33,200 bases of DNA from Bradyrhizobium centrolobii (GCF_001641635.1 NZ_LUUB01000108.1:22283-55482), one strand, 5' to 3'; positions 1-9,972 are shown, numbered from the stretch's first letter. The notes: generated by a model from the letters alone, not told the origin. A program made the numbers and translations.

Positions 1-1
1 C

Positions 2-994
2 CTGCCGCTCTCGGCCGCCGGCAATGCCGGGCTTGCCGCGCAATCCATGCGCAACGCCGCCGAGATGGCGCTGGCCGAGTTTCAGAATCCCAGCATCCAG
101 CTCCTGATCAAGGACGACAACGGCAGCCCACAAGGCGCGCAACAAGGCGCGCAGCAGGCGGTCGACGAAGGCGCCGAGATCATCCTGGGGCCGCTGTTCG
201 CGCAGTCGGTCCCGGCGGTGGCGCAGGTGGCGCGTGCACGCGGCATCCCGGTGATCGCGTTCTCGACCGACTCCAGCATCGCCGGGCGCGGCGTGTATCT
301 GCTCAGCTTCCTGCCGGAGTCCGACGTCAACCGCATCATCGAATATTCCGCGAGCATCGGGAAACGTTCCGTCGCCGCGCTCGTGCCCGAGAATGCCTAT
401 GGCAACGTCGTCGAGGCGGCGTTGAAGGCGGCGGTGCCGCGGCGCGGCGGCCGCCTCGTCGCCTTCGAGAAATACGGCTCCGATCGCGCGACGCCGGCGC
501 GCAACGTGGCGCAGCAGCTCGGCAGCGCTGATGCGCTCTTCATTGCCGACGATGGCGATGCCGTCGTTGCGGTGGCGGATGCGCTCACGGCGGCGGGTGC
601 GAACCTGCGCAACATCCAGTTGCTCGGCACCGGCCTTTGGGACAATCCGCGGGTCTATGCCAGCGCTGCGCTCCAGGGCGGCCTCTACGCCGCGCCGGAT
701 CCGGCCGGCTTCCGCGGTTTCTCCGGACGCTATCGCACCAAATTCGGCGGCGAGCCGGTGCGCACCGCGACGCTCGCCTATGACGCCGTGGCGCTCGTCG
801 CAGCGCTCGCACGCACGCAAGGCACCACGCGCTTCTCGCCCGACGTGCTTACCAACCCCTCCGGCTTTGCCGGCATCGACGGCCTGTTCCGCTTCCGCGC
901 AGATGGGACGAACGAACGTGGCCTCGCAGTGATGAAGGTGACCGCGGGCGGCGGCGTTGCGGTGGCGGGCTCGCCGAAGAGTTTTGGGGCGTAG
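2..994 (+). CDS. Penicillin-binding protein activator / periplasmic ligand-binding protein, 5' end missing
   Basis: The reading frame is open from the first bases of the window, so the true start and the expected signal peptide lie outside; 330 residues are visible. The visible N-terminus (LPLSAAGNAGLAAQSMRNAAEMAL) followed by DDNGSPQGA, a GAEIILGPLFAQSV segment and GIPVIAFSTDSS is the usual layout of type I periplasmic binding proteins of the branched-chain amino acid receptor class (Peripla_BP_6), as in LpoA-like activators of penicillin-binding proteins. By family it would sit in the periplasm or outer membrane and influence peptidoglycan synthesis, or bind a small ligand. No ABC permease gene is adjacent, which favours the activator reading, but only one side is visible. 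It converges on hemW across a palindromic repeat. Confidence 0.8.
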   Translation: MPLSAAGNAGLAAQSMRNAAEMALAEFQNPSIQLLIKDDNGSPQGAQQGAQQAVDEGAEIILGPLFAQSVPAVAQVARARGIPVIAFSTDSSIAGRGVYLLSFLPESDVNRIIEYSASIGKRSVAALVPENAYGNVVEAALKAAVPRRGGRLVAFEKYGSDRATPARNVAQQLGSADALFIADDGDAVVAVADALTAAGANLRNIQLLGTGLWDNPRVYASAALQGGLYAAPDPAGFRGFSGRYRTKFGGEPVRTATLAYDAVALVAALARTQGTTRFSPDVLTNPSGFAGIDGLFRFRADGTNERGLAVMKVTAGGGVAVAGSPKSFGA

Positions 995-1009
995 CTGAAT
1001 CGCTGCCTT

Positions 1010-1092
1010 GTAGCCCGGATGGAGCGAAGCGAAATCCGGGTTCTATCCGCGTGGCGAGACTCCCGGATTGCGCTTCGCTCCATCCAGGCTAC
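1010..1092. repeat. Palindromic intergenic repeat (AGCCCGGATGGAGCGAAGCG type)
   Basis: The left arm at 1010-1040 (GTAGCCCGGATGGAGCGAAG and onward) is nearly the reverse complement of the right arm at 1061-1092, leaving a loop of about 20 bases. It fills the gap between two convergent genes. It could form a bidirectional transcription-ending hairpin, but no T-run follows. Elements with this sequence are common between genes in Bradyrhizobium (recognised from memory). Confidence 0.8.
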
Positions 1093-1101
1093 GACGTCTC
1101 G

Positions 1102-2256
1102 CTACGCCGCCAAATCCGCGACCACCGCGTCCAGCACCGGGAATCCGCTGCTGGTCACGCGGAGCCGTCCCGTCACGTCCACCGTAATCGCGCCTTCCTC
1201 GCGGAGCAGCGCGATGCGGCGGGGGTCGAGCGGACGTCCGGAGAGCGCGGTGTAGCGCTCGGGGTCGATGCCTTCGGCGAGACGCAATCCCATCAGCAGG
1301 AATTCGTCGGCGCGCTCTTCGCTGTTGAGGAGATCGTCGGTGACGACGCCGTGGCCGTTGGTTTCGACCCGCATCAGCCAGGCTTCGGGGCGCTTCTCGG
1401 TGGCGGTCGCGTGCCTGATGCCGTCGATGTCGAGCCGACCGTGCGCGCCGGGGCCGATGCCGGCATATTCCTCGCCGCGCCAGTAGACGAGATTGTGCCG
1501 ACACTCGGCGCCGCGCCGCGCGTGATTTGAAATCTCGTAAGCGGGCAGGCCGAACTTGTCGCAAGTCTCCTGCGTCACGTCATAGAGCGCGCGCGCGACG
1601 GCTTCGTCCGGTGTCTTCAGCTTGCCGGCCTGGTGCAGGCCGAAGAACGGCGTGCCTTCCTCGATGGTGAGCTGGTAGAGCGACAGATGCTCAGCCGCTT
1701 CATCGATGGCGTGGCGCAGCTCACCGGCCCACATCGCCGGCGTCTGGTCGGGGCGGGCGTAGATCAGATCGAAGGAGTAGCGATCGAACGAGCGGCGCGC
1801 GATCGCCACCGCATCGAGCGCCTCGCGCGCGCTGTGCAGGCGGCCCAGCGTTTTCAGCGAGACGTCGTCGAGCGCCTGGACGCCGAGCGAGACGCGGTTG
1901 ACGCCGGCTACGCGATAGCCGGCGAAGCGTGTGGCTTCGACACTGGTCGGGTTCGCCTCCAGCGTCACTTCGACGTCATCGGCGACGTGCCAATGCCTGC
2001 CGATCGCATCGAGCACGGCGCCGACCGTTGCCGGCTGCATCAAGGACGGCGTACCGCCGCCGAGGAAGATCGAGGTGACTTCGCGGCCGGGTGCGCGCGC
2101 GGCGGTGGTCGCGATCTCGCGCGCGAACGCCGCGGCGAAGCGCGCCTCGTCGATCGCGGCGTGGCGGACATGGCTGTTGAAATCGCAATAGGGGCACTTC
2201 GACAGGCAGAATGGCCAGTGCACGTAGACGCCAAAGGCTTCCTTAGCGCGGCTCAA
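1102..2256 (-). CDS. hemW: Radical SAM heme chaperone HemW
   Basis: HemW binds heme and a 4Fe-4S cluster and delivers heme to target enzymes; it was formerly annotated as oxygen-independent coproporphyrinogen oxidase. The radical-SAM cluster motif is visible close to the N-terminus as CLSKCPYC (CX3CX2C), and the family motif HNLVYWRGEEYAGIGPGAHG lies near the middle. The proposed start is a TTG at 2256 giving 384 residues beginning (M)SRAKEAFGVYVHWPF. It has a GGAG about 7 bases upstream and overlaps the end of rdgB by 14 bases, consistent with translational coupling. An upstream start at 2307 would add 17 residues without family resemblance and lie deeper inside rdgB. The gene is last in the rph-rdgB-hemW operon. 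Confidence 0.93.
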   Translation of the reverse strand: MSRAKEAFGVYVHWPFCLSKCPYCDFNSHVRHAAIDEARFAAAFAREIATTAARAPGREVTSIFLGGGTPSLMQPATVGAVLDAIGRHWHVADDVEVTLEANPTSVEATRFAGYRVAGVNRVSLGVQALDDVSLKTLGRLHSAREALDAVAIARRSFDRYSFDLIYARPDQTPAMWAGELRHAIDEAAEHLSLYQLTIEEGTPFFGLHQAGKLKTPDEAVARALYDVTQETCDKFGLPAYEISNHARRGAECRHNLVYWRGEEYAGIGPGAHGRLDIDGIRHATATEKRPEAWLMRVETNGHGVVTDDLLNSEERADEFLLMGLRLAEGIDPERYTALSGRPLDPRRIALLREEGAITVDVTGRLRVTSSGFPVLDAVVADLAA

Positions 2257-2878
2257 GGCAGATCTCCGCCAGTTTGACGAAAGCGCGGGCGCGGTGCGAG
2301 AGGCCAAGGCCGAGCGGCGGCAGGCCGTGCTTCTCGATGCCGGTCATCTCGCCGAAGGTACGGCTGTAGCCGTCCGGCAGGAACATCGGATCGTAGCCGA
2401 AGCCGGCCGTGCCGCGCGGCGGCCACACCAACGTGCCGTCGACGCGCGCCTCGACCTCTTCGAGGTGGTCGTCAGGCCAGGCGACGCAGAGTGCGGAGAC
2501 GAAATGCGCCGAGCGCTTGTCCGGCGTGGCGGCGCCACGCTCCTGCAAGAGGCGCTCGATCTGCGCCATCGCAGCGGCAAAATCCTTGGAGGGACCGGCC
2601 CAGCGCGCGCTGTAGATGCCGGGCGCGCCGTCGAGCGCGTCGACGACGATGCCGGAATCATCAGCGAAGGCCGGGAGCTTCGCCGCTTGCGCCGCCGCGA
2701 TCGCCTTGATCGCGGCGTTGCTGCGAAAATCGTTGCCGGTCTCTTTGGGCTCCGCCAGGCCGAGCTCGCCGGCCGAGATCGCCTCGACACCATGAGGTGC
2801 CAAGAGCTCCCGCATCTCGGCGAGCTTGCCGGGATTGTGGGTCGCGATGACGAGCTTGTCCGTGATTCGGCGGTGCAT
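2243..2878 (-). CDS. rdgB: dITP/XTP pyrophosphatase (Ham1 family)
   Basis: The enzyme hydrolyses non-canonical purine triphosphates (dITP, ITP, XTP) to monophosphates and pyrophosphate, keeping deaminated purines out of DNA and RNA. The 211-residue product has the full family layout: the N-terminal nucleotide-binding segment VIATHNPGKLAEMRELL, the catalytic region FADDSGIVVDALDGAPGIYSAR and the C-terminal substrate loop GTAGFGYDPMFLPDG. Length is typical for bacterial Ham1 proteins. It starts 10 bases after the rph stop codon and overlaps hemW, so the three genes should be cotranscribed. This pairing with rph is widespread in bacteria. Confidence 0.96.
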   Translation of the reverse strand: MHRRITDKLVIATHNPGKLAEMRELLAPHGVEAISAGELGLAEPKETGNDFRSNAAIKAIAAAQAAKLPAFADDSGIVVDALDGAPGIYSARWAGPSKDFAAAMAQIERLLQERGAATPDKRSAHFVSALCVAWPDDHLEEVEARVDGTLVWPPRGTAGFGYDPMFLPDGYSRTFGEMTGIEKHGLPPLGLGLSHRARAFVKLAEICLEPR

Positions 2879-2888
2879 GGCCTATTGA

Positions 2889-3602
2889 CTACGCCACCGC
2901 CAGTTTCTGCAAGTCCACGAGACGCGCGACGCCCTTGCGCGCCAGCGCTATGAGCGCCAGGAACTCGGTTTCCGTGAACGGCTCGCGTTCCGCGGTGCCC
3001 TGCACCTCGATGATGCGGCCGTCGCCGGTCATGACGAAATTGGCGTCGGTTTCGGCCTCGGAGTCCTCGGCGTAGTCGAGGTCGAGCACCGGCGTGCCAT
3101 TATAGATGCCGCAGGAGATCGCGGCGACGTTGTCGCGCAGCACGTTGGCCTTGATCATGTTGCGCGCCTTCATCCAGTTGACGCAATCGGCGAGCGCGAC
3201 CCAGGCGCCGGTGATCGAGGCCGTGCGCGTGCCGCCGTCGGCCTGGAGCACGTCGCAATCGACCGTGATCTGGCGCTCGCCGAGCGCTTCGAGATCGATG
3301 ATGGTGCGAAGCGAGCGGCCGATCAGGCGCTGGATCTCGACGGTGCGGCCGCTCTGCTTTCCGGCCGAAGCCTCGCGGCGGGTGCGCTCCAGCGTGGCGC
3401 GCGGCAGCATGCCGTATTCGGCGGTAACCCAGCCGCGGCCCTGGCCCTTCAGCCAGGGCGGCAGGCGGTCTTCCAGCGTGGCGGTGACCAGCACGTGGGT
3501 GTCGCCGAATTTCACCAGGCAGGAGCCTTCCGCATATTTGACCACGCCGCGCTCAAGCGTCACGGGGCGCAATTCGTCGGGCGCACGGCGACTTGGCCGC
3601 AT
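2889..3602 (-). CDS. rph: Ribonuclease PH
   Basis: RNase PH is a phosphorolytic 3'-5' exoribonuclease that trims tRNA precursors using inorganic phosphate. The protein starts MRPSRRAPDELRPVTLERG and continues with LVTATLEDRLPPWLKGQGRG and the conserved tract LPRATLERTRREASAGKQSGRT-EIQRLIGRSLR. The ATG at 3602 is chosen because it has a GGAGG at 7 bases and gives 237 residues, the normal family length; a start at 3704 would add 34 unrelated residues. It is the first gene of the minus-strand operon and diverges from hrcA. Confidence 0.96.
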   Translation of the reverse strand: MRPSRRAPDELRPVTLERGVVKYAEGSCLVKFGDTHVLVTATLEDRLPPWLKGQGRGWVTAEYGMLPRATLERTRREASAGKQSGRTVEIQRLIGRSLRTIIDLEALGERQITVDCDVLQADGGTRTASITGAWVALADCVNWMKARNMIKANVLRDNVAAISCGIYNGTPVLDLDYAEDSEAETDANFVMTGDGRIIEVQGTAEREPFTETEFLALIALARKGVARLVDLQKLAVA

Positions 3603-3768
3603 GGGAAATCCTCCAAAACTCACGGGAAAAGGCTGTTCGCGGTGCTTGTAGGAGCGGGAAGGGTGGGCGGCAAGGTTTTTTCGCCCCCGATATCCGCCCC
3701 TCAACGTCGCGCTTGTCAGAACCGCCCTGGATGGACAAATTATAAGCGTCTGAGAGGAGTTAACGTCT
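3603..3768. promoter_or_regulatory. Divergent rph / hrcA intergenic region
   Basis: These 166 bases must hold the promoters of rph (minus) and hrcA (plus). I see no CIRCE inverted repeat (TTAGCACTC-N9-GAGTGCTAA) here. A TTGTCA at 3713-3718 and a TATAAG at 3741-3746 are present, but 22 bases apart, too far for an ordinary sigma-70 promoter. No sigma-32-like pair was convincing. The hrcA ribosome-binding site AGGAG lies about 9 bases before its GTG. Confidence 0.4.
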
Positions 3769-4857
3769 GTGGCCCATCACGATCCGATCCATCTGATCGC
3801 GCCGCACACAGGCCTTGCCCAGCTCAACGAGCGTTCCCGCGACATCTTTCGTCAAATTGTCGAAAGCTACCTCGCGACCGGTGAGCCGGTCGGCTCGCGC
3901 AACATTTCCCGGCTGATTGCGGTTCCGCTGTCGCCGGCCTCGGTGCGCAACGTGATGGCCGATCTCGAGCAGCTCGGCCTGATCTACGCCCCGCACACCT
4001 CTGCCGGTCGGCTGCCGACGGAACTCGGCCTGCGCTTCTTCGTCGACGCCCTGATGCAGGTCGGCGAGCTGACCGAGGCCGAGCGGCAGTCGATCCAGAG
4101 CCAGCTCGCCTCCGTCGGCCAGGCCCAGTCGGTCGAGGCGGTGCTCGACCAGGCGCTGACCAGGCTCTCGGGCCTCACCCGGGCCGCCGCGGTGGTGCTG
4201 ACGCCAAAGTCCAATGCGCGGCTGAAACATATCGAATTCGTTCGCCTGGAACCGGAGCGGGCCCTGGTGATCCTGGTCGGCGAGGACGGCCAGGTCGAAA
4301 ATCGCGTGCTGTCGCTGCCGCCTGGGGTTCCCTCGTCGGCGCTGACGGAGGCCAGCAATTTCCTCAATGCGCGAATCCGCGGCCGGACGCTGGCCGAGGC
4401 ACGGCTCGAGCTCGAGACCGCGCTGGGGCGGGCCCGCGCGGAGCTCGATCAGCTGACGCAGAAGGTGATCTCGGCCGGTATCGCGAGCTGGTCCGGCGGC
4501 GAGAGCGAGGACCGCCAGCTGATCGTGCGCGGCCACGCCAATCTGCTCGAAGACCTGCATGCGCTGGAGGATCTCGAGCGGGTGCGGCTTCTGTTCGACG
4601 ACCTCGAGACCAAGCGCGGCGTGATCGACCTGCTCGGCCGCGCGGAGACCGCGGAGGGCGTGCGCATCTTCATCGGCTCCGAGAACAAGCTGTTCTCCCT
4701 GTCCGGTTCCTCCACCATCATCTCGCCCTATCGGGATGCCGCCGGCCATATCGTGGGCGTCCTCGGCGTGATCGGGCCGACGCGGCTGAACTATGCCCGC
4801 GTGATCCCGACCGTGGATTACGCCGCCCGCATCGTCAGCCGCCTCCTGGGCGGCTGA
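3769..4857 (+). CDS. hrcA: Heat-inducible transcription repressor HrcA
   Basis: HrcA represses chaperone operons by binding CIRCE operators and needs GroEL for activity. The 362-residue product has an N-terminal winged-helix part (LNERSRDIFRQIVESYLATGEPVGSRNISR, then LSPASVRNVMADLEQLGLI) and the C-terminal GAF-like regulatory part ending VDYAARIVSRLLGG. The start is a GTG (VAHHDPIHL) with AGGAG upstream; this N-terminus matches what I recall for Bradyrhizobium HrcA. grpE follows after 112 bases. No CIRCE was found anywhere in the window, so its target (probably groESL) must lie elsewhere. Confidence 0.96.
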   Translation: MAHHDPIHLIAPHTGLAQLNERSRDIFRQIVESYLATGEPVGSRNISRLIAVPLSPASVRNVMADLEQLGLIYAPHTSAGRLPTELGLRFFVDALMQVGELTEAERQSIQSQLASVGQAQSVEAVLDQALTRLSGLTRAAAVVLTPKSNARLKHIEFVRLEPERALVILVGEDGQVENRVLSLPPGVPSSALTEASNFLNARIRGRTLAEARLELETALGRARAELDQLTQKVISAGIASWSGGESEDRQLIVRGHANLLEDLHALEDLERVRLLFDDLETKRGVIDLLGRAETAEGVRIFIGSENKLFSLSGSSTIISPYRDAAGHIVGVLGVIGPTRLNYARVIPTVDYAARIVSRLLGG

Positions 4858-4897
4858 TCTTGGGTGGCTGCCCCCCGTTTTCGGTCGATCACGGGCG

Positions 4898-4926
4898 CTT
4901 GATTTTCGCGCTCCGAGGCACGATAT
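4898..4926 (+). promoter_or_regulatory. Putative sigma-32 (RpoH) promoter of grpE
   Basis: CTTGAT at 4898-4903, a 15-base spacer and CACGATAT at 4919-4926 resemble the RpoH consensus CTTGAA / CCCCATNT (5 of 7 informative positions in the -10 part). The expected transcript start is about 35 bases before the grpE ATG. This would let grpE respond to heat separately from hrcA. The assignment rests on sequence likeness alone. Confidence 0.5.
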
Positions 4927-4969
4927 CCCCGCCAACAAATCCCTTTATGAGAGTTCGAGAAGGCAGCCG

Positions 4970-5584
4970 ATGACTGAGCAAGACCGGCAACCCGAAGACA
5001 CGGCCGCGCCGACCGGCGAGCCCGTGGTGTCGAAGCCCTATGTGATGCCCGACGATCCCGAGCCCGGTTCGGTCGAGATGTTGCAGAAGGAGGCGGCCGA
5101 GGCGCGCGACCGGATGCTGCGGACGCTGGCGGAGATGGAGAACCTGCGCAAGCGTACCATCAAGGAGGTCGCCGATGCCCGTCTCTATGGCATCACCGGC
5201 TTTGCCCGCGACGTGCTCGATATCGCCGACAATCTCCAGCGCGCGCTCGATGCCGTCCCGGCGGAGGACCGTGCCAATGCCGACCCCGGCCTGAAATCGC
5301 TGATCGAGGGCGTCGAGCTCACCGAACGCTCGCTGCTCAATGCGCTGGAAAAGCACGGCGTGAAGAAGTTCGATCCGCAGGGCCAGAAGTTCGACCCGAA
5401 TTTCCAGCAGGCGATGTTCGAAGTGCCCGATCCGTCGGTGCCATCAGGCACCGTGGTGCAGGTCGTGCAGGCCGGCTACACGATCGGCGAGCGCGTGCTG
5501 CGCCCGGCGCTGGTCGGTGTCGCCAAGGGCGGCGCCAAGGCAGCGTCCGCGGCCAACAACAACGAGCCGAACAGCGCGGCGTAA
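4970..5584 (+). CDS. grpE: Nucleotide exchange factor GrpE
   Basis: GrpE releases ADP from DnaK and so drives the DnaK-DnaJ chaperone cycle in the cytoplasm. The 204-residue protein has a short acidic N-terminus, a long helical segment (about residues 35-90, containing RMLRTLAEMENLRKR) and the C-terminal beta domain with FDPNFQQAMFEVPD and GYTIGERVLRPALVGV. All are hallmarks of the family and the length is usual. A GAGAAGGCAG stretch provides the ribosome-binding site. The gene follows hrcA and has a sigma-32-like promoter of its own. Confidence 0.96.
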   Translation: MTEQDRQPEDTAAPTGEPVVSKPYVMPDDPEPGSVEMLQKEAAEARDRMLRTLAEMENLRKRTIKEVADARLYGITGFARDVLDIADNLQRALDAVPAEDRANADPGLKSLIEGVELTERSLLNALEKHGVKKFDPQGQKFDPNFQQAMFEVPDPSVPSGTVVQVVQAGYTIGERVLRPALVGVAKGGAKAASAANNNEPNSAA

Positions 5585-5599
5585 GGCATCCTCAGGAGG

Positions 5600-5635
5600 C
5601 ATTCCGGGTTCGATGCTTCGCGTCGCCCCGGAATG
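5600..5635. repeat. CATTCCGGG palindromic repeat, copy 1
   Basis: CATTCCGGG at 5600-5608 pairs with CCCCGGAATG at 5626-5635 around the loop core TTCGATGCTTCGCGTCG. A second copy at 17873-17908 differs by only one base in the same stretch (CGCGTCG versus CGCATCG). Here it separates convergent grpE and the nicotinamidase gene, where it could end transcription from both sides. Confidence 0.85.
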
Positions 5636-5647
5636 ACGGCTCTGGTC

Positions 5648-6370
5648 TTACGCGCTCACCGCGATATCACCCGACTGAATCCGCTTCACGCCGGCCCTGG
5701 CCATGTCGGCCCAGGCCTTGGCCAGCGAGCCCTGGGTGTCGATGCCGCGGCAGGCGTCTTCCACGACATAGACCTCGAAGCCCGCCTTGCGCGCGTCGAG
5801 CGCGGTCCAGGCGACGCAGAAGTCTGTCGCCAGACCTGCGACGAACACGCGCTTGATCTTGCGCCCCTTGAGGTAGCCGGCGAGGCCGGTCGAGGTCTTG
5901 CCGTCGGCCTCCAGGAACGCCGAATAGCTGTCGACATCCTTGTGAAAACCCTTGCGGATGATGAGCTCGGCCTGCGGGATCGAGAGATCTTTCGACAGGG
6001 CAGCGCCGTCAGTGCCCTGCACGCAATGGTCCGGCCACAGCACCTGCTTGCCGTAGGGCAGGTCGATGGTCTCGAACGGCTTCTTGCCGGAATGCACCGA
6101 GGCGAACGAGACGTGACCGGGCGTGTGCCAGTCCTGCGTCATCACCACGTTCGAAAACGCTTTCGCGATTTTGTTGATGACGGGCACCACCTGCTCGCCT
6201 TCCTTCACGGCAAGGCTGCCGCCGGGCAGGAAGCAGTTCTGAACGTCGATCACGAGCAGCGCGGATGCATCATCCGGCTTGATCGATGCCGCCGCCAGGA
6301 CCGCATTTGAAGCGAGGGCCGAAAGCGCCGTCGTCCCAAGCGCCGCCAAGACTTGTCGCCGATCCAGCAT
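5648..6370 (-). CDS. pncA: Nicotinamidase with a predicted Tat signal peptide
   Basis: Nicotinamidase hydrolyses nicotinamide to nicotinate and ammonia in NAD salvage. The 240-residue protein carries the full active site of the isochorismatase-like family: catalytic Asp42 (IDVQNCF), Lys140 (IRKGFHKDVDSYSAF) and Cys185 (ATDFCVAW), and metal ligands Asp80, His82 and His86 (DWHTPGH) plus His115 (WPDHC). The first ~27 residues (MLDRRQVLAALGTTALSALA, then SNAVLAA) have a twin arginine, a hydrophobic stretch and an AxA-like cleavage site, which suggests Tat export to the periplasm. Most family members are cytoplasmic and about 210 residues long, so the extra length is the signal. It converges on grpE. 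Confidence 0.9.
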   Translation of the reverse strand: MLDRRQVLAALGTTALSALASNAVLAAASIKPDDASALLVIDVQNCFLPGGSLAVKEGEQVVPVINKIAKAFSNVVMTQDWHTPGHVSFASVHSGKKPFETIDLPYGKQVLWPDHCVQGTDGAALSKDLSIPQAELIIRKGFHKDVDSYSAFLEADGKTSTGLAGYLKGRKIKRVFVAGLATDFCVAWTALDARKAGFEVYVVEDACRGIDTQGSLAKAWADMARAGVKRIQSGDIAVSA

Positions 6371-6491
6371 CGTCCGCCTCCCTCCACGATGAACCCAACG
6401 GGAGAGGAGCCTAGTTCCGCTCGTTTACGAACAGAAGCCTGAAAATGCAGCCGGCCCTGTCCAGCGCTTGAGCTTGTCAGCCCTTGGTTCG

Positions 6492-7430
6492 CTAGCCTTT
6501 CGGCTGGATGCCGTCGCGCACGGCGCGGAAGCGGGTGAAGGCGCTCGACCACTGGTCGCGCGGGGCGCTGGCGATGATGCGCAGCGAGGTGCTGCCGCCG
6601 AAGCGGATCCACTGCACCACCGTCACCGGGGTTTTGTCCTTGCCGCTGACGCCGTCGATCCGGGTCTCAAAGCCCTGCTGGCCGTTGATGCGGATCGGCT
6701 CGGACATGGTGACGCGCGACTCGCGCACGCCGGGGATCTGGAGCGCCGCTTCCTGCGCGAAGCGGGCGCGGTCGTCGGCCTGCTGCGGCGTTGCGCCGAT
6801 CAGGCCGAGGATCATGTACGGCTTTGGCTCGAAGCCGGAGGCCTCATCGCCATCGGCGAGGATGATGCTGACTCCGGGCGCCAGCGTGCGGACGTTCTTG
6901 AAAGCAGCGAGATCGGTGATCTTGAACGGCATCAGCGCGATCTGCTCGTCGACCGACACCTCCCTGCGGGTGACGGTGCTCGCAAACATCTGCCGCACCG
7001 CCTCGTCGGTGTAGATCTTGGTGGCGTTCTCCGGGATCTGCACGGCGACGTAGCCGGAGAAGCCGGCGCCCGGCACGATCATCGAGTAGCGCTTCACCGG
7101 GGTATCGCCGGCCTTGCCGCTCTCGGTGGTGAAATAGGCAAGACCCGCGGGCGTCTCGATCTTGTCCTGCTTGACGCCGCCGGTGCCCGCAGGATTGGCG
7201 TTGAAGGCGCTTGCGACCTCGCCATAGGCCGCCGGCGGCAGCTCGGTGACCAGCACCTTGACGCTGCCGTCCTCGTTCTCGAACCCCGGAAAGGTCTTGG
7301 CCTTGTTGAGGCCGATCAACGGCACCATGCCGAGGCGCAGCCCGGGCGGAAACACGGCATCGGCGGAGGCGGCCGGAAGCGCGGAGACGACGAGCAGGGC
7401 GAGCGCGGCGAGGGGGCGAATGAGCTTCAT
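6492..7430 (-). CDS. Exported protein of unknown function
   Basis: I do not recognise a named family. The 312-residue product begins MKLIRPLAALALLVVSALPA, a Sec-type signal peptide with a likely cleavage after ASA, so the mature protein should be periplasmic. The mature part contains PPGLRLGMVPLIGL, a segment on acceptable peptide sizes typical of folded soluble proteins, and the repeated theme of a target sequence RESRVTMSEPIRINGQQGFE; no enzyme motif is evident. The ATG at 7430 is preferred; a GTG two codons upstream (7436) is possible. The gene is monocistronic on the minus strand, divergent from dnaK, 121 bases upstream of the nicotinamidase gene, so cotranscription with it is possible. 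Confidence 0.75.
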   Translation of the reverse strand: MKLIRPLAALALLVVSALPAASADAVFPPGLRLGMVPLIGLNKAKTFPGFENEDGSVKVLVTELPPAAYGEVASAFNANPAGTGGVKQDKIETPAGLAYFTTESGKAGDTPVKRYSMIVPGAGFSGYVAVQIPENATKIYTDEAVRQMFASTVTRREVSVDEQIALMPFKITDLAAFKNVRTLAPGVSIILADGDEASGFEPKPYMILGLIGATPQQADDRARFAQEAALQIPGVRESRVTMSEPIRINGQQGFETRIDGVSGKDKTPVTVVQWIRFGGSTSLRIIASAPRDQWSSAFTRFRAVRDGIQPKG

Positions 7431-7817
7431 GGGCACTCTACTTGGTTCACATTGAGGCCGTTCGATGGTGGGCCATCGGGCCCCTTTGTCGCGTCAGGCC
7501 GCCTCGATCGCGTGGCGGTCCGGCGGCCCGCCTTTTAGCGGGTTTGGCCTCCCCGCAACAGGGTCGGGGCAGCCCCGCGGCGACGGCGGGACCTGTTAAT
7601 AATTCCTCACCTGCAAGGCCGGTGGCACCCGGATATGATCTTCCAAAACCCAATGTTTTCACGGCCGAAACTTGCGTTCGGTCCTTGCGGGCCCCTCCCC
7701 CCCTCCTATATGAGCCTCAACCATCGCAATATCGCGGATGTTTGATCTTAGGGGGTTTTGGATCGGGTGCCTTCTGGGCCCAACCAACCTGCCGTAATAA
7801 AGAAGGATATCAGGACC
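7431..7817. other. Intergenic region upstream of dnaK
   Basis: These 387 bases separate the divergent exported-protein gene and dnaK. The half next to dnaK holds the sigma-32-like promoter and a leader of about 100 bases. The rest is GC-rich without a supportable gene. A weak hairpin CCCGC-CTTTTA-GCGGG followed by TTT lies at 7527-7545. A CIRCE operator and a ROSE-type RNA thermometer signature (a conserved UUGCU pairing near the ribosome-binding site) were looked for and not seen. Confidence 0.6.
7684..7711 (+). promoter_or_regulatory. Putative sigma-32 (RpoH) promoter of dnaK
   Basis: CTTGCG at 7684-7689, a 14-base spacer and TCCTATAT at 7704-7711 resemble RpoH promoters (CTTGAA / CCCCATNT). 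The transcript would begin near 7718 and have a leader of about 100 bases. In Bradyrhizobium japonicum dnaKJ is known to be under sigma-32-type control, which agrees; the exact site here is inferred. Confidence 0.6.
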
Positions 7818-9719
<1,902 letters not shown>

Positions 9720-9770
9720 AACCCTTAGAGGGTGATGATGCGGACGGCTTGGACCCCACACCCGCTACCA

Positions 9771-9793
9771 GCCTCCCCCCTCGCGGGGGAGGC
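9771..9793 (+). terminator. GC-rich hairpin between dnaK and dnaJ
   Basis: GCCTCCCCC at 9771-9779 pairs perfectly with GGGGGAGGC at 9785-9793 around a 5-base loop. No T-run follows, so it is not a classic intrinsic terminator. It could stabilise the dnaK 3' end or reduce read-through so that DnaK is made in excess over DnaJ. It may also be a remnant of the CCTCTCCCC repeat family seen elsewhere in the window. Confidence 0.5.
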
Positions 9794-9972
9794 CGTCGTG
9801 TCGGGCCGGACGGGGCGCTTCCCCGTTACGATCAATCAATTCCCAGCCGTTATTCTCAACGCTGCTTGGCAGCCCTTTGCCGTAAGGCGGAGGACTGCTT
9901 ACATCGTCGCGTGGCAACGCCGTTTCTGCCTGGCCCCGACTTGAACTTGCGATTGGATAGACCGAGTCCGAC

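Noticed and set aside
3760..4938. 392-codon open frame antisense to hrcA
   Set aside because: Same codon-bias effect; hrcA is recognised over its whole length and the antisense product has no motif.
3603..7817. CIRCE operators for HrcA
   Set aside because: The TTAGCACTC-N9-GAGTGCTAA repeat was looked for before hrcA, grpE and dnaK. Only an isolated GGCACTC near 7433 was found, with no matching half.
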